Below, piece by piece: positions 48,856-58,484 of a DNA stretch of 64,000 nucleotides. A program made the position numbers and the translations under genes. Numbering within the stretch: position 1 is the first letter of the stretch; every line of letters starts with the position of its first letter. The stretch is taken from NCBI RefSeq assembly GCF_009618275.1, contig NZ_WIAD01000001.1, forward strand, positions 1 through 64,000. Reading direction: 5' to 3'. The notes under the pieces are model-generated. The model was not told where the DNA came from. It was given only the letters and a program-made list of their open reading frames with translations, and searched no databases. Origin of the DNA: Roseimaritima sediminicola. GTDB lineage: Bacteria > Planctomycetota > Planctomycetia > Pirellulales > Pirellulaceae.

Positions 48856-49640
48856 CTCGCACCTCGGATCGACATCCGAGGCTATCGACTGCCATCGCGT
48901 CGCGATTCAGCGCAGCAAGGCATCGGCCTCCGCGCGAACTTGATTGACACGCTCGCTCCTGGCCTCAGCTCGCACTCGTCGCGGCTGAGGGCTGCCGAGC
49001 TACTGCTGGACGATCGCAGAGGATCGCCAGTTGCGAAGCAACGACCGTCGATAGCCTGGGATGCCAATCCCAGGTCGCGGGCACCCTACCCCATTGATAG
49101 TCGCGAAGCGACGACCTTTGGCTTGCGCAACGCAAATCCTCGGCTGTTGCTGTAAGGAACCATTCGGAAACAACTCCGGCATTTCCCATCGGTTGCCGGA
49201 GCATGGTAGGCCCGATGCAATTGCGGCGTGGCAGCCACGCCAGTGGCGACATGTGGTAGCCCTGGGTGCCAACCCAGGGAACAGCGCCACCGCGCGGGAT
49301 CCCGGAGGGACGACATGAACTGTTGTAGCCACCCGCGCATGTTGACATAGTCTCATGTCGCCCTTCCAGGGCTTTTCGGATGGTTTGTTGGCGTTCCCCC
49401 GGGCTCGCGCCCGGGGCTACCACATGCCATCGCTCTGCGATTCCGACCGAGATCGTCTCCGCACAGGAAACCCGTCCGGGACACAGCTCGCACCTCGGAT
49501 TGACATCCGAGGCTATCGACTGCCATCGCGTCGCGATTCAGCGCAGCAAGGCATCGGCCTCCGCGCGAACTTGATTGACACGCTCGCTCCCGGCCTCAGC
49601 TCGCGTTTGTCGCGTTTGGGGACAGCCGAGTTCTCTCCCG
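48854..49640. repeat. Repeat-filled intergenic region with 120-bp direct repeats
   Basis: Two copies of a ~120-bp sequence (agctcgcacctcgga onward, ending gcctcagctcgc) lie at 48854-48972 and 49485-49604 with few mismatches. Between them are smaller repeats such as gtagccctgggtgccaaccc. Despite about 800 bp of length I see no gene. Confidence 0.85.
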
Positions 49641-49650
49641 GGGAGGCGGA

Positions 49651-50283
49651 TCAGTCTCCTCGGTCATCGCTGGCCGCCACGGGCTCCGACGCTTGGTACC
49701 CCTTCAAAAACATTGCGACGGTTTGCTGGATGAAGTCGGTTTGGCTGATCGAGTACGATATCTTCTCGATCCCAAACAACTGGGGCCAGAAGCCGTAGGC
49801 CATCAGCATTCCCAGGAATTGATCGGCCGCGAGATCCGCGTTGGGTACCCGCAACCGGCCATCCTGATCCGCAGCCGCCAGCCACTGAGCGATCACGGTG
49901 TTGATGCGATTCCGGTGCGACGCGATCATCTGGCCGTACTCCGGAGCCACCATCAACCGCGATACCACGACGCGGGCCAAGTCCAGGTAGCCCTCGTCCC
50001 GCAGGACGCCCATGACGCTGTTGGCGATCTCGGTGCACTGCTCCACCAACGAACGCTCGGCGTCGTAGTCGAGCGTGACGATGACGTTCGTGCGGTCCAG
50101 CATCTCGTGGACGATGGCTTCGAACATCTGCTCCTTGCTGCCGAAGTGGTTGTAGACCGTCCGCTTGGACGCCCCGGCGGCCTCGGCGATCTGGTCCATG
50201 CTGGTGTTGTCATAGCCCGAAGCACGGAAGCGGCGGACGGCCGCCGCCAGGATATCAGCACGCTTTCGATCGGTATGTTTCAT
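49651..50283 (-). CDS. TetR family transcriptional repressor
   Basis: 210 aa. N-terminal helix-turn-helix (KRADILAAAVRRFRASGYDN, then MDQIAEAAGASKRTVYNHFG, SKEQMFEAIV) and an all-helical ligand-binding C-terminus of the AcrR type. It is divergent from the RND efflux operon with a 412-bp intergenic space that holds a palindrome over a promoter (50591-50620). By analogy with AcrR it should repress the pump until a ligand binds. Confidence 0.92.
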   Translation of the reverse strand: MKHTDRKRADILAAAVRRFRASGYDNTSMDQIAEAAGASKRTVYNHFGSKEQMFEAIVHEMLDRTNVIVTLDYDAERSLVEQCTEIANSVMGVLRDEGYLDLARVVVSRLMVAPEYGQMIASHRNRINTVIAQWLAAADQDGRLRVPNADLAADQFLGMLMAYGFWPQLFGIEKISYSISQTDFIQQTVAMFLKGYQASEPVAASDDRGD

Positions 50284-50590
50284 TGATCAATGAGATAAAA
50301 GGTACGCTCTGCACACCTTCCTGACCCCAACGGAATCTTCCTGACTCCAACGGAATCGACGCCTGGTGTGCGAAGCTCGCTCGCAGCAGCCACGCCGGTG
50401 GCGACCTATGGTAGCCCCGGGCGTGAGCTCGGGGTACCAGCGCCCCCACACCACGCGACAGCCTCAACGGGACGAAACAAACTACGGTGCCACCTTTCCC
50501 GGTGCCCCCCCGGTCGCCGCGTGCATCCTACCGCCGCCGCGTCCATCCTCCCGCCGCCGCGTCCATCCTACCGCAAAATTACACTTGCGG

Positions 50591-50620
50591 GTTTACTTTC
50601 GCACGCGCAAAAAGTAAACT
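50591..50620 (+). promoter_or_regulatory. Efflux operon promoter with overlapping palindromic operator
   Basis: A perfect 9-bp inverted repeat GTTTACTTT, 11 bp, AAAGTAAAC (50591-50619) covers TTTACT (50592-50597), a 17-bp spacer and TAAACT (50615-50620), which read as -35 and -10 boxes. The half sites are 20 bp apart centre to centre, two helical turns. A bound TetR dimer would block RNA polymerase. Confidence 0.55.
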
Positions 50621-50695
50621 ACTCCGTGTAGTTCAATCACCGGCGGCGGCGGTTGCTGTGGTTTTCGATTCGACATCTCGGCCAAGAGCAAGGGA

Positions 50696-52537
50696 ATGAT
50701 CTGGAAGAATGTGTCCGGCCGGCGTGGGGATCCATCGCGCCGGCTTGTAGCGACCGGCCCCGTTTGGCTGGCTCTGGCGACGGTTTCCGTGTTGGCTTCC
50801 AGCTCGGGCTGCTCGAAACCGCCCCTGGAATACCCCGCCAAGGCGCCGCGGGCGGTGACGACGCTGGTCCTCCGCCAATTCACCCCCGACAGCGGGCTGA
50901 CCATTTCGGGTTCGGTCTCCTCGTGGAAGACCGAGTCGATCGGCTTTGAGGTGCCCGGGCGTGTCCAGTGGGTGTTGGAACCGGGCAAGAACGTGCTGGG
51001 CCGGGTCGTGGATGCCGACGGCACGGTGCTGCAGGAAGGGACTCGCCTGGCCGCGATCGATCCCTCGCAGTACGAAGCGGCCGTGGATGCCGCGGCGGCT
51101 TCCCTGGAAGCGGCCCAGCTGGACGCCGAGATCATCGCCAAGCGGATCAGCGACTCGATCCCCGCGGACATCCGTTCGGCCGAGGCGGACCTGAACCTGG
51201 CCCAAACCCAGCTCGATCGCGTGCAGCGTTTGCGGCAATCCAACGCGGCTTCCCGGTCCGAGTACGACGACGCTCAGAACCGATTGATGACCCAGCGGGC
51301 GCGGCTGGACAATCTGCGAGCGGTGCTGAGCCAAACCGAAGTGGAGTTGAAAGCGGCTCAGGCTCGCATCAAAGCCGCCGAAGAAGAACTGCACAGTGCT
51401 CATCGCGACCTGGACCACACGGTCCTGCACGCCGCGTATCCCGGCCAGGTCTCCGACGTTCAAGTCGTCCCCGGCAGCGTCGTCTCGGCGGGCTCGCCCG
51501 TCCTGACCCTGCAGATGACCACTCCGATCAAAGTGTCGATCGAGGTTTCGGCCGAGCAATCGCGCGAGCTGGAACGGCGTCGCCAGTTGCCTGTGACCTT
51601 CACCCAGCCCGATGGCACTCCAGCCGAGCGAAACGCGATGGTTTACAGCGTGGCCCCCAGCGCCGACCCGACCACGCGCACGTTCTCGGTGACCTTGTTG
51701 ATCATGAACGAACAGTATCGCGGGCCGCTTCCGGACGTCCCGGGCGGCCAGCGGTTTGCTCGGACGCAGGACGTCTGGCCGTTGCAGCTGAACCACGTGA
51801 TCGGCTTGCCCGACGACATATTGGTGGTCGAAACGGGATCGATCCATCACGACGATCAAGGCGCGTACGTGTACGTGTTGGACAACGCCCGGTTTGGTCA
51901 GCGGTTGCCGGACGTGCTGGAGGTTCGCAAACAACGCATCGAAGCGTTTGAGGCCCAGGTGCCCTTTCTGGGCAATTGGGAGTTTCAACCGGTGCGTTTT
52001 CTGGATCAGCAAGGCCGCGTCGTGACGGACGTCGATCGCCAGGCGTTGATCGCCAGCACACTGGAGTACCCAGAGGGGGACCGGCGGAACTGGGACGGTC
52101 GCTCGGTGGTCATCGACGCCGGGCCGCAGTGGATGCTGCGCCCCGGGGACCTGGTGCGAGCCTCGCTGACCAGTCTCAAGCCCGTCCGCGGTTACTTTGT
52201 GCCGCTGGAAGCGATCTACGAGCAGGCCGAACGCACGTTTGTCTTCTTTGTCGAGAACGGCGTGGCGAGCCAGCGGGAAGTGATCGCCGAGATGCCCGAA
52301 GAATTGAAAGCCGGTGCCCTGGTGCGCATCCTGCCGACGTCCGAGGGCGAATTTCCGGAGGGCAGCGAAATTGTCGTCCGGGGCGTTCACTACCTGATGG
52401 ACGGCGAAGCGGTCCGCATCGTCGACCGACAGGTACCTCCTGCCGAGGACGTCACCGCGGTCGCGGCGGCCTCGCGGCTCGGTGCTGACGCTCCGCGAAC
52501 AGCCTCCAATCGCGACGCCGCGGAGGCCCAGCAATGA
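50696..52537 (+). CDS. RND efflux periplasmic adaptor (HlyD/AcrA family)
   Basis: 613 aa. The N-terminus holds a hydrophobic segment ending in SSSGC, a possible lipoprotein signal with an atypical lipobox. Features in order: first barrel-sandwich half (VSSWKTESIGFEVPGRVQW), a long coiled-coil hairpin (about 125-255, ASLEAAQLDAEIIAKRI onward), second half (VLHAAYPGQVSDVQVVPGSV) and beta-barrel domains. About 200 residues longer than AcrA, mainly in the C-terminal half. Its stop overlaps the start of the RND gene by 4 bp. Confidence 0.9.
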   Translation: MIWKNVSGRRGDPSRRLVATGPVWLALATVSVLASSSGCSKPPLEYPAKAPRAVTTLVLRQFTPDSGLTISGSVSSWKTESIGFEVPGRVQWVLEPGKNVLGRVVDADGTVLQEGTRLAAIDPSQYEAAVDAAAASLEAAQLDAEIIAKRISDSIPADIRSAEADLNLAQTQLDRVQRLRQSNAASRSEYDDAQNRLMTQRARLDNLRAVLSQTEVELKAAQARIKAAEEELHSAHRDLDHTVLHAAYPGQVSDVQVVPGSVVSAGSPVLTLQMTTPIKVSIEVSAEQSRELERRRQLPVTFTQPDGTPAERNAMVYSVAPSADPTTRTFSVTLLIMNEQYRGPLPDVPGGQRFARTQDVWPLQLNHVIGLPDDILVVETGSIHHDDQGAYVYVLDNARFGQRLPDVLEVRKQRIEAFEAQVPFLGNWEFQPVRFLDQQGRVVTDVDRQALIASTLEYPEGDRRNWDGRSVVIDAGPQWMLRPGDLVRASLTSLKPVRGYFVPLEAIYEQAERTFVFFVENGVASQREVIAEMPEELKAGALVRILPTSEGEFPEGSEIVVRGVHYLMDGEAVRIVDRQVPPAEDVTAVAAASRLGADAPRTASNRDAAEAQQ

Positions 52538-55500
52538 ACCTTCCCGCCCTAGCCGTCAAATACCGTCCGATCGCCCTCTCGGCCATCGCCCTTTCGATGG
52601 CCTGGGGAGCGCTCACCTACGTGACGATTCCCCGCCGCGAAGACCCCGAGTTCACGATCCGCGTCTGTGTGGTATCCACCGAGTGGCCCGGGGCGCCGGC
52701 CGAAAAGGTCGAAGAGCTGGTCACCGACAAGATCGAACAGCAACTGGTCAGCATCGCCGAGGTGGACCACCTTCGTTCGACAACCGTGACCGGCCGCTCG
52801 ACGGTGTTTGTGGAAGTGAACGATCGCGTACCGCCGGACAAGATCCAGCAGGTTTGGGACAAGGTGCGGTCGCGGGTGGAAGCCGCGGCGATGCCCGAAC
52901 CGTCGATCAAACCGGTCGTCAACGACGAGTTCGGCGACACCGCGGTCCTGGTGTTGGCCGTCCATCAAGTGCCGGTCGGGGACGAAACTGAGATCCGCCC
53001 CCAAGACCGCTACACCCCGCGTCAACTGGAACAGTTCGGCGAAACGCTGCAGGAGGAACTGCGGCTGGTCCCCGGCGTGGCCAAGGTCGACATGTTCGGC
53101 GTCCACAGCGAAGCCATCTACATCGAAACCGACTTGGCCAACTGGTCCCAGCTGGACCTCTCGGTCGCGCGTCTGGAACAGTTGACCAGCGAGCGAAACA
53201 TCATTCTGCCGGGCGGCCAACTGGACACACCGGCCGGCCATTTTTCAGTCAAACCGGCCGGAGAGTTCAACGCGGTCGACGAGATCAAACAGATCGCCAG
53301 CGTCGTGCAGACCGCCCAGGGCGGCAGCAACGTGTACTTGTCGGACTTGGGACTGGAGGTCCGCCGCGGATTCGAGGATCCGGCGCAGTACCTGTGCCGT
53401 TACGGCGACGCCGATGAAAGCAGCCCGGCCGTGACGCTGGGCATCACCATGCAATCGGGTTCGAACATCATCGACCTGTGCGATGCGGTCAAGCTCCGCG
53501 TACGGGAGTTGACCGAGATCGAACAGCGGCTGCCGCCGGACGTGGCGGTCACGGCCGTCAGCGATCAATCGGAGAACGTCGCGGCCAAGATCGGCGAAGT
53601 CGTCTTGAACGTGGTCGAAGCGGTCCTCATCGTCGTGGTCGTCGTCTACCTGGTGGTCGGCTTTCGAACCTCGTTCGTGATGGCGGCCAATATCCCGATT
53701 GTGGTCCTGATGTCGATCGGCCTGATCGCCCTGTTCGGTGTCCAGCTGGAACAGATCTCGCTGGCGGCACTGATCATTTCGCTGGGTCTACTGGTCGACA
53801 ACGCCGTGCAGGTCTGCGACCAGGCGCGCACCAATCAGATCGCTGGGATGGCTCCGTTTCCCGCCGCGATCGCCGGCGCCAACACGCTGGCCATCCCGAT
53901 GCTGGTCGGTACGCTGACGACGATGGCCGCCTTCGTGCCGATGCTTGTCGCCCTGGAAGGCGGCGGCAAGGAGTACGTGTACAGCCTGCCCGTGACCGTA
54001 TCGACAACGCTGGCACTCAGCTGGATCCTGGCGATGACGTTGTGCGTGATCCTGGCCGGAGCCTTCATTCGCGCACCCCAATCGGATCGTCCGGCCTCGC
54101 CGGTGGTGCGTTGGGCGGGACGGCTGAACGCCCTGCTGCGGCGGCCTTTCAATCGCCGCTCGCGGGTCGCCCCCCCTCCTGCCCGGCCAGCCGAACCGCT
54201 GTGCTTCCGCCTGTACGAAGCCGTCGGCGGCTTGGCCCTGCGGCACAAGTGGCTGACTCTGCTGGCGACCGTTGCACTGTTCGTTGGCATCCTCTCCCTG
54301 CCGGTCAGTTCGGAGTTTTTCCCAGACGCCAACCGTGACCAGTTTGCCGTCAAGATTCACCTGCCCGAATCGGCGACGATCGAACACACCGACCGGGTTG
54401 CTCGGCAGGTCGAACAGATCCTCCGCCGGCTCAGCCCCCTACCCGAGGGCGTGGTACCCGAGGGCGTTGTACCCGAGGACGTCGAGGCCCTGGCTGGCAA
54501 ACCGCAGCGGCTCCGCGCGATGCGGACGCTGGTCGGCGGCGGCGGCTCGCGTTGGCACCTGGGTTGGTCGCCCGAGCCGCCGTCGCGCAATTACGCCGAA
54601 ATCCTTGTTCGCACCACCGATGGCCGCTACACCGCCGATTTCGCGCACCAACTGCGCACCGTTTGCGAACAGGGTGACGAGCGGTTGGGAATCGAACCGG
54701 TGGTCGGCGCCCGGATCGTACCGGTCAAACTGGCTCTGGGTCCGCCGGCCGACCCGCTGGTGTTCCGCGTCATCGGCAGCGGATTCGCCGACCCGGCGGT
54801 GCTGCGCCGCACGGCCGATTCCCTGAAACGGATCGTCAACGACCAACCCGAAACCTGGAACGTACACGACAGCTGGGGCACCGACGGGTATCAGGTACGC
54901 GTCGACATCGACAAGGATCGCGCGACCTTGGCCGGAGTGACCAATGCCCAGGTCGCCAAGACGCTGAACGCCTACTACTCCGGACATCGGCTGACCACTT
55001 TCCGCGAGGGCGATCACCAGGTGCCGATCTATTTTCGACTCCGTCCCCGCGAGCAACGGTCGATCCGCGAATTGCATGAATCCTACGTCGAAGGCGACCA
55101 CGGCAAAGTTCCCTTGGCATCGGTTGCGGGTTTGGCGTTCTCCTGGGAACCGGCTCGGATCGAGCGACGCGACATGAACCGCATGATCAAGGTCGCAGCC
55201 CGGATGCAGCCCGGCGTGACCGGCAACGATGTCGTCCAGCGCGTGATGAACTCCGACGACTTCCAGCAGCTGCAGGCGTCCCTGCCGGCCAGCTACCGCA
55301 TCGAAGCCGGCGGCGCGTTCGAAGAGAGCCAGGAGGCGGGCGGACAGATGATGACCTCGTTTGCAATCAGCTTCGTCCTGATCGTGGCCTGCTTGATCGC
55401 GCAGTACAACGGCTGGGCAAAACCCCTGCTGGTCCTGTCGACCCTGCCGATGGCCGCGGCCGGAGCGTGGCTGGGGCTGTACCTTTCGGACAACTCACTG

Positions 55501-55941
55501 GGCTTCATGCCCCAGTTGGGCATCCTGGCCCTGTTTGGAATCGTGCTCAATACGGCGATCATCTTTATCGAGTTCGCGGATCTATTGATCGCCGAACAGC
55601 TCGAGCGAAGCGCAGCCGAGCCGGACAGCGAAACGGTCGAGGCGACCACCGTGGATCGGCTTGCCGGCGGCCTGGACCGAGCGACGTTTCGGCGCTGTCT
55701 GTTGGAAGCCGGCAAGCAGCGGATGCTGCCGATCTTTCTCACCACCGCAACCACCGTCGGCGGGCTGATCCCGCTGGCGCTCAGCGGCGGGCCGCTGTGG
55801 GCGGGTCTGGCTTGGTGTATGATCGCTGGTCTGTTGTTGACGACGGTGATCACCCTGCTGATGATCCCCGCCCTCTACGCCGTGCTGGTCGAAACCTTCG
55901 GCGTGCGGCCGATCAAGCAGCACGCATTCGCTGGAGTCTAG
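52534..55941 (+). CDS. RND efflux transporter, AcrB-like
   Basis: 1135 aa. Inner-membrane proton-driven pump. First helix (ALSAIALSMAWGALTYVTI), large periplasmic loop, helices 2-6 including GLLVDNAVQVCDQ (the helix-4 proton-relay motif with Asp-Asn, a common variant of Asp-Asp), a ~60-residue cytoplasmic linker with RPFNRRSRVAPPPARPAEPL, second periplasmic loop, and final helices (ISFVLIVACLIAQYNGW, LGILALFGIVLNTAIIFIEF). Translationally coupled to the adaptor gene. No outer-membrane TolC gene follows. The stop codon overlaps a downstream repeat unit. Confidence 0.94.
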   Translation: MNLPALAVKYRPIALSAIALSMAWGALTYVTIPRREDPEFTIRVCVVSTEWPGAPAEKVEELVTDKIEQQLVSIAEVDHLRSTTVTGRSTVFVEVNDRVPPDKIQQVWDKVRSRVEAAAMPEPSIKPVVNDEFGDTAVLVLAVHQVPVGDETEIRPQDRYTPRQLEQFGETLQEELRLVPGVAKVDMFGVHSEAIYIETDLANWSQLDLSVARLEQLTSERNIILPGGQLDTPAGHFSVKPAGEFNAVDEIKQIASVVQTAQGGSNVYLSDLGLEVRRGFEDPAQYLCRYGDADESSPAVTLGITMQSGSNIIDLCDAVKLRVRELTEIEQRLPPDVAVTAVSDQSENVAAKIGEVVLNVVEAVLIVVVVVYLVVGFRTSFVMAANIPIVVLMSIGLIALFGVQLEQISLAALIISLGLLVDNAVQVCDQARTNQIAGMAPFPAAIAGANTLAIPMLVGTLTTMAAFVPMLVALEGGGKEYVYSLPVTVSTTLALSWILAMTLCVILAGAFIRAPQSDRPASPVVRWAGRLNALLRRPFNRRSRVAPPPARPAEPLCFRLYEAVGGLALRHKWLTLLATVALFVGILSLPVSSEFFPDANRDQFAVKIHLPESATIEHTDRVARQVEQILRRLSPLPEGVVPEGVVPEDVEALAGKPQRLRAMRTLVGGGGSRWHLGWSPEPPSRNYAEILVRTTDGRYTADFAHQLRTVCEQGDERLGIEPVVGARIVPVKLALGPPADPLVFRVIGSGFADPAVLRRTADSLKRIVNDQPETWNVHDSWGTDGYQVRVDIDKDRATLAGVTNAQVAKTLNAYYSGHRLTTFREGDHQVPIYFRLRPREQRSIRELHESYVEGDHGKVPLASVAGLAFSWEPARIERRDMNRMIKVAARMQPGVTGNDVVQRVMNSDDFQQLQASLPASYRIEAGGAFEESQEAGGQMMTSFAISFVLIVACLIAQYNGWAKPLLVLSTLPMAAAGAWLGLYLSDNSLGFMPQLGILALFGIVLNTAIIFIEFADLLIAEQLERSAAEPDSETVEATTVDRLAGGLDRATFRRCLLEAGKQRMLPIFLTTATTVGGLIPLALSGGPLWAGLAWCMIAGLLLTTVITLLMIPALYAVLVETFGVRPIKQHAFAGV

Positions 55942-56034
55942 GCTTTAGCCGACCGTTGCGCTGCTCTTAATCGGCTAAAGCCTAGACTCCAGCGCTGCTC
56001 TCAATCGGCTAAAGCCTAGACTCCAGCGCTGCCG
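55930..56034. repeat. Inverted/direct repeat cluster at RND 3' end
   Basis: The sequence gctggagtctaggctttagc starting near 55930 (containing the TAG stop at 55939-55941) recurs inverted as gctaaagcctagactccagc at about 55974-55993 and 56012-56031. The first pair can form a 20-bp hairpin just past the gene. Confidence 0.85.
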
Positions 56035-56175
56035 TAGCTGAACGCCTCGTAGCTGAACTCGCCAGAGTTTGGATTAAGGCCGCGGCGGCTAGCCCCGCGT
56101 TTTCGGCGTGACAGTTGCAGCGATTAGCGGCTCCGTACAGGTTCCCCTTACGCAAACCTCGCAGGAGCAGCCTCC

Positions 56176-56865
56176 ATGTCCAAGCCCTTGCTATGCAACG
56201 TTTTGCTTTGCCTTCCCTTTGTATTGCTCGGCGCCGTTCCGGTGAGTGCCCAGCCACCGCAAACCCGCCCCGATGCCGGACAGCGGCCCGGCGAGGAGAA
56301 TCCGCGAGACAGCCAAATCCAGCAAGATGATCGCGATCGACCGGGCGACGGCGAACGTCGTGGTCGCGGCGATCGTCCGGCAGCCGCGGACGCTCGCGTG
56401 GCTCCGGATCAATCAGACTGGCCGCAATTGCGGCAGCCCGGCCGGCGGCCTCCCGAAGGCCAGGGTGCCGACATCCAAGGCGCCGATGGGCCGAGGGCGC
56501 AAGGCCGAAGCGCCGATGCGCTGCGTGAGGAGTACCGAGAGCCACGCGCAGAGATCCGGATCGCTCCGGGTGTCGCTCCGCCCAGCCGCGACTGGTACCT
56601 GGGGATCTATCCCGAGCGTGCCCCGAAGGGCGTTCGCGTTGCTCGGGTCGTTCCCGGCACGCCTGCGCAGCGATTCGGTCTGGAACGCGATGACTACATT
56701 CTGGACGTCGGCGGCTATGTCGTCGGCGAGTACCAAGGGCGGTACTACCCGCTGTCGATGGCCATGGACTACGGCGTCGGCCCCGACGGCTGGGCCGAAC
56801 TGTTGGTCTGGAACCACCGCAACTACCAAGAACAATTGCTGTGGGTGCGATTGCGACGGCGGTAA
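56176..56865 (+). CDS. Secreted PDZ-domain protein
   Basis: 229 aa. A signal peptide (LCNVLLCLPFVLLGAVPVSA) is followed by about 100 residues of low-complexity Arg/Asp/Gln/Pro sequence. A degenerate PDZ-like domain occupies about 130-229 (WYLGIYPERAPKGVRVARVV, PGTPAQRFGLERDDYILDVG). No protease domain, so a binding or scaffold role outside the cytoplasm is inferred. Stands alone between repeat clusters. Confidence 0.8.
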   Translation: MSKPLLCNVLLCLPFVLLGAVPVSAQPPQTRPDAGQRPGEENPRDSQIQQDDRDRPGDGERRGRGDRPAAADARVAPDQSDWPQLRQPGRRPPEGQGADIQGADGPRAQGRSADALREEYREPRAEIRIAPGVAPPSRDWYLGIYPERAPKGVRVARVVPGTPAQRFGLERDDYILDVGGYVVGEYQGRYYPLSMAMDYGVGPDGWAELLVWNHRNYQEQLLWVRLRRR

Positions 56866-56970
56866 GCGTCTCCGTGAGCCGTTTGGGCGATAGCCCCGGT
56901 TCAACCCGTAGCTGAAGAGCGCCAGAATTTGGACGGGGTGGCCTGAACGACGACGGTGCCCTGGCTCTAA

Positions 56971-57027
56971 CGGAATCGATGTACGAAAGCGGAATTGATG
57001 TACGAAAGCGGAATTGATGTACGAAAG
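56971..57027. repeat. Three 19-bp tandem repeats
   Basis: Units cggaattgatgtacgaaag start at 56971 (one mismatch), 56990 and 57009. Confidence 0.9.
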
Positions 57028-57035
57028 AAAAATAT

Positions 57036-57103
57036 TTTACTCCCCTCTCCCCCGAAGCCTGGCGAGCCTAAGCGAGTCAGGCTTCGGGGGAGAGGGGAGT
57101 AAA
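57036..57103. repeat. Perfect 26-bp inverted repeat
   Basis: Arms 57036-57061 (tttactcccctctcccccga plus agcctg) and 57078-57103 are exact reverse complements, with a 16-nt loop. It would fold into a very stable hairpin. It lacks a flanking T run on the right but has a T/A-rich left edge. Confidence 0.95.
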
Positions 57104-57218
57104 TGTCAGGATAAATAGATTCCGTTCGAGCCAGTCACTTCCCAAAGTCTGGCGACTTCAGCTGCCTTTCTTTTCCAAAGTCAGGGCGACTTCGGCTACG
57201 GGTTTTCTTTGACGACTT

Positions 57219-58355
57219 ATGAACATCCTTTGCTTCAATCCCGGCAGCGGTTCGGTGCGTCTCCAGCGCGTCGCGGTCACCGCGGACGACTCGGGAACGA
57301 CCTCGGTCACCAGCGATGGTCCGGCCGAGATGATCGATCACGTCAAAGGCACCGACCAAATCGTCTCGGCCGTCCAGGAGCGGCTCGAGCAGGTCGACCC
57401 CGACGACGTCGACGCGGTCGCGGTGCGCTTCGTGCACGGCGGAGCGGATTCGCATCTGCCGGCGCGCCGCTTGGACGACGAAGTCCTGGAGGGATACCGC
57501 CAGATCACCGACATCGCTCCTTTGCATCTGGAGGCCGACATCGCGGTTGCCGAAGCCGCACTGGGCCGGTTGGACAAACCGGTGTACGCCGTCTTCGACA
57601 CCACCTTCCACCGCACCCTGCCCGAGACCGCGTGGCGCTACCCGCTGCCCTACGACCTCGGCACGCGCTACCGCCGCTACGGTTTTCACGGGCTGGCCCA
57701 CGAGTCGGTCGCGGTCGCTTATCGCAACCGGGTCGGCAAGGCGCACAGTCGGCGGTTACTGTCGCTGCACTTCGGCGGCGGCGCCAGCGCCTGCAGCATC
57801 GTCGAAGGGCAGAGCATCGCCACGACGATGGGCTACACGCCGCTGGACGGATTGATGATGAGCACCCGCACGGGCAGCATCGACCCGGCGATCGTCCTGG
57901 CGTTGCTGCGCGGCGGCCGCAGCGTCGACCAGGTCGATCACCTCTTGAACCACGAAAGCGGGCTGTTGGGCGTCTCGGAGATCAGCGAGGACACGCGGGA
58001 CCTGCAGCCGGCCGCCGCCGAGGGACATCGCAAAGCGGAATTGGCGATGGAGCTGTATGCCGAGCGAGTTCACGCAACCGTGGGCGCCCAGTACGTTCGC
58101 ATGGGTGGCTGCGATGCGGTGCTGCTGTCCGGCAATCTGGTCAAAGAATCGCCCTCGTTCCGCCGCCGCTTGCTGGGCGGTTTGGAGGTGCTGGGCATGC
58201 AGCTGTCGGAGCAGCGAAACGCCGTGGAGGGCGAGCTGCAACAGATCACACGGCTATCGAGCGACGCGTCGCAGGTCGCCCTGGCCTACGCGCCGGCCGA
58301 AGAAGAGTTGCAGATGGCGAGGATGGTCGCTACGGCCCGCAGTCACCCCGGCTAA
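57219..58355 (+). CDS. Divergent acetate kinase family protein
   Basis: 378 aa. Recognisable ASKHA acetate/propionate kinase: FNPGSGSVR at the N-terminus (standard NxGSSSxK), VRFVHGG, APLHLEADI (standard APLHNPAN), VFDTTFHRTLP, YGFHGLAHESVA, GYTPLDGLMMSTRTGSIDP, and EEELQMAR at the end. Several usual residues are changed: HFGGGAS instead of HLGNGAS and LLSGNLVKES instead of FTGGIGEN. It may act on another carboxylate or be regulatory. No phosphotransacetylase or phosphoketolase gene is next to it. Confidence 0.85.
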   Translation: MNILCFNPGSGSVRLQRVAVTADDSGTTSVTSDGPAEMIDHVKGTDQIVSAVQERLEQVDPDDVDAVAVRFVHGGADSHLPARRLDDEVLEGYRQITDIAPLHLEADIAVAEAALGRLDKPVYAVFDTTFHRTLPETAWRYPLPYDLGTRYRRYGFHGLAHESVAVAYRNRVGKAHSRRLLSLHFGGGASACSIVEGQSIATTMGYTPLDGLMMSTRTGSIDPAIVLALLRGGRSVDQVDHLLNHESGLLGVSEISEDTRDLQPAAAEGHRKAELAMELYAERVHATVGAQYVRMGGCDAVLLSGNLVKESPSFRRRLLGGLEVLGMQLSEQRNAVEGELQQITRLSSDASQVALAYAPAEEELQMARMVATARSHPG

Positions 58356-58393
58356 ACGCAATCCGGCATACAAGATGCACATCTTCTTGCCAT

Positions 58394-58456
58394 AGTAGCT
58401 CGGCTGTCCCCAGCCGAGGATTGCATGCGTCACGGCTGGGACAGCCGTGCTACTAT
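58394..58456. repeat. Family B inverted pair
   Basis: The sequence gtagctcggctgtccccagc plus cgag and its near reverse complement ggctgggacagccgtgctac, 15 bp apart. Confidence 0.8.
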
Positions 58457-58484
58457 CCATTCGCTTTCCCCTTTAGGTGCTCCG

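Noticed and set aside
48983-49650. Several 60-150-aa frames between the secreted protein and the TetR gene
   Set aside because: They follow the dispersed repeats in all frames and lack starts with ribosome-binding sites or family features.
52534-55941. Loss of the second helix-4 Asp (GLLVDNAV) as a sign of an inactive pump
   Set aside because: Asp-Asn at this place is common in functional RND transporters of other bacteria.
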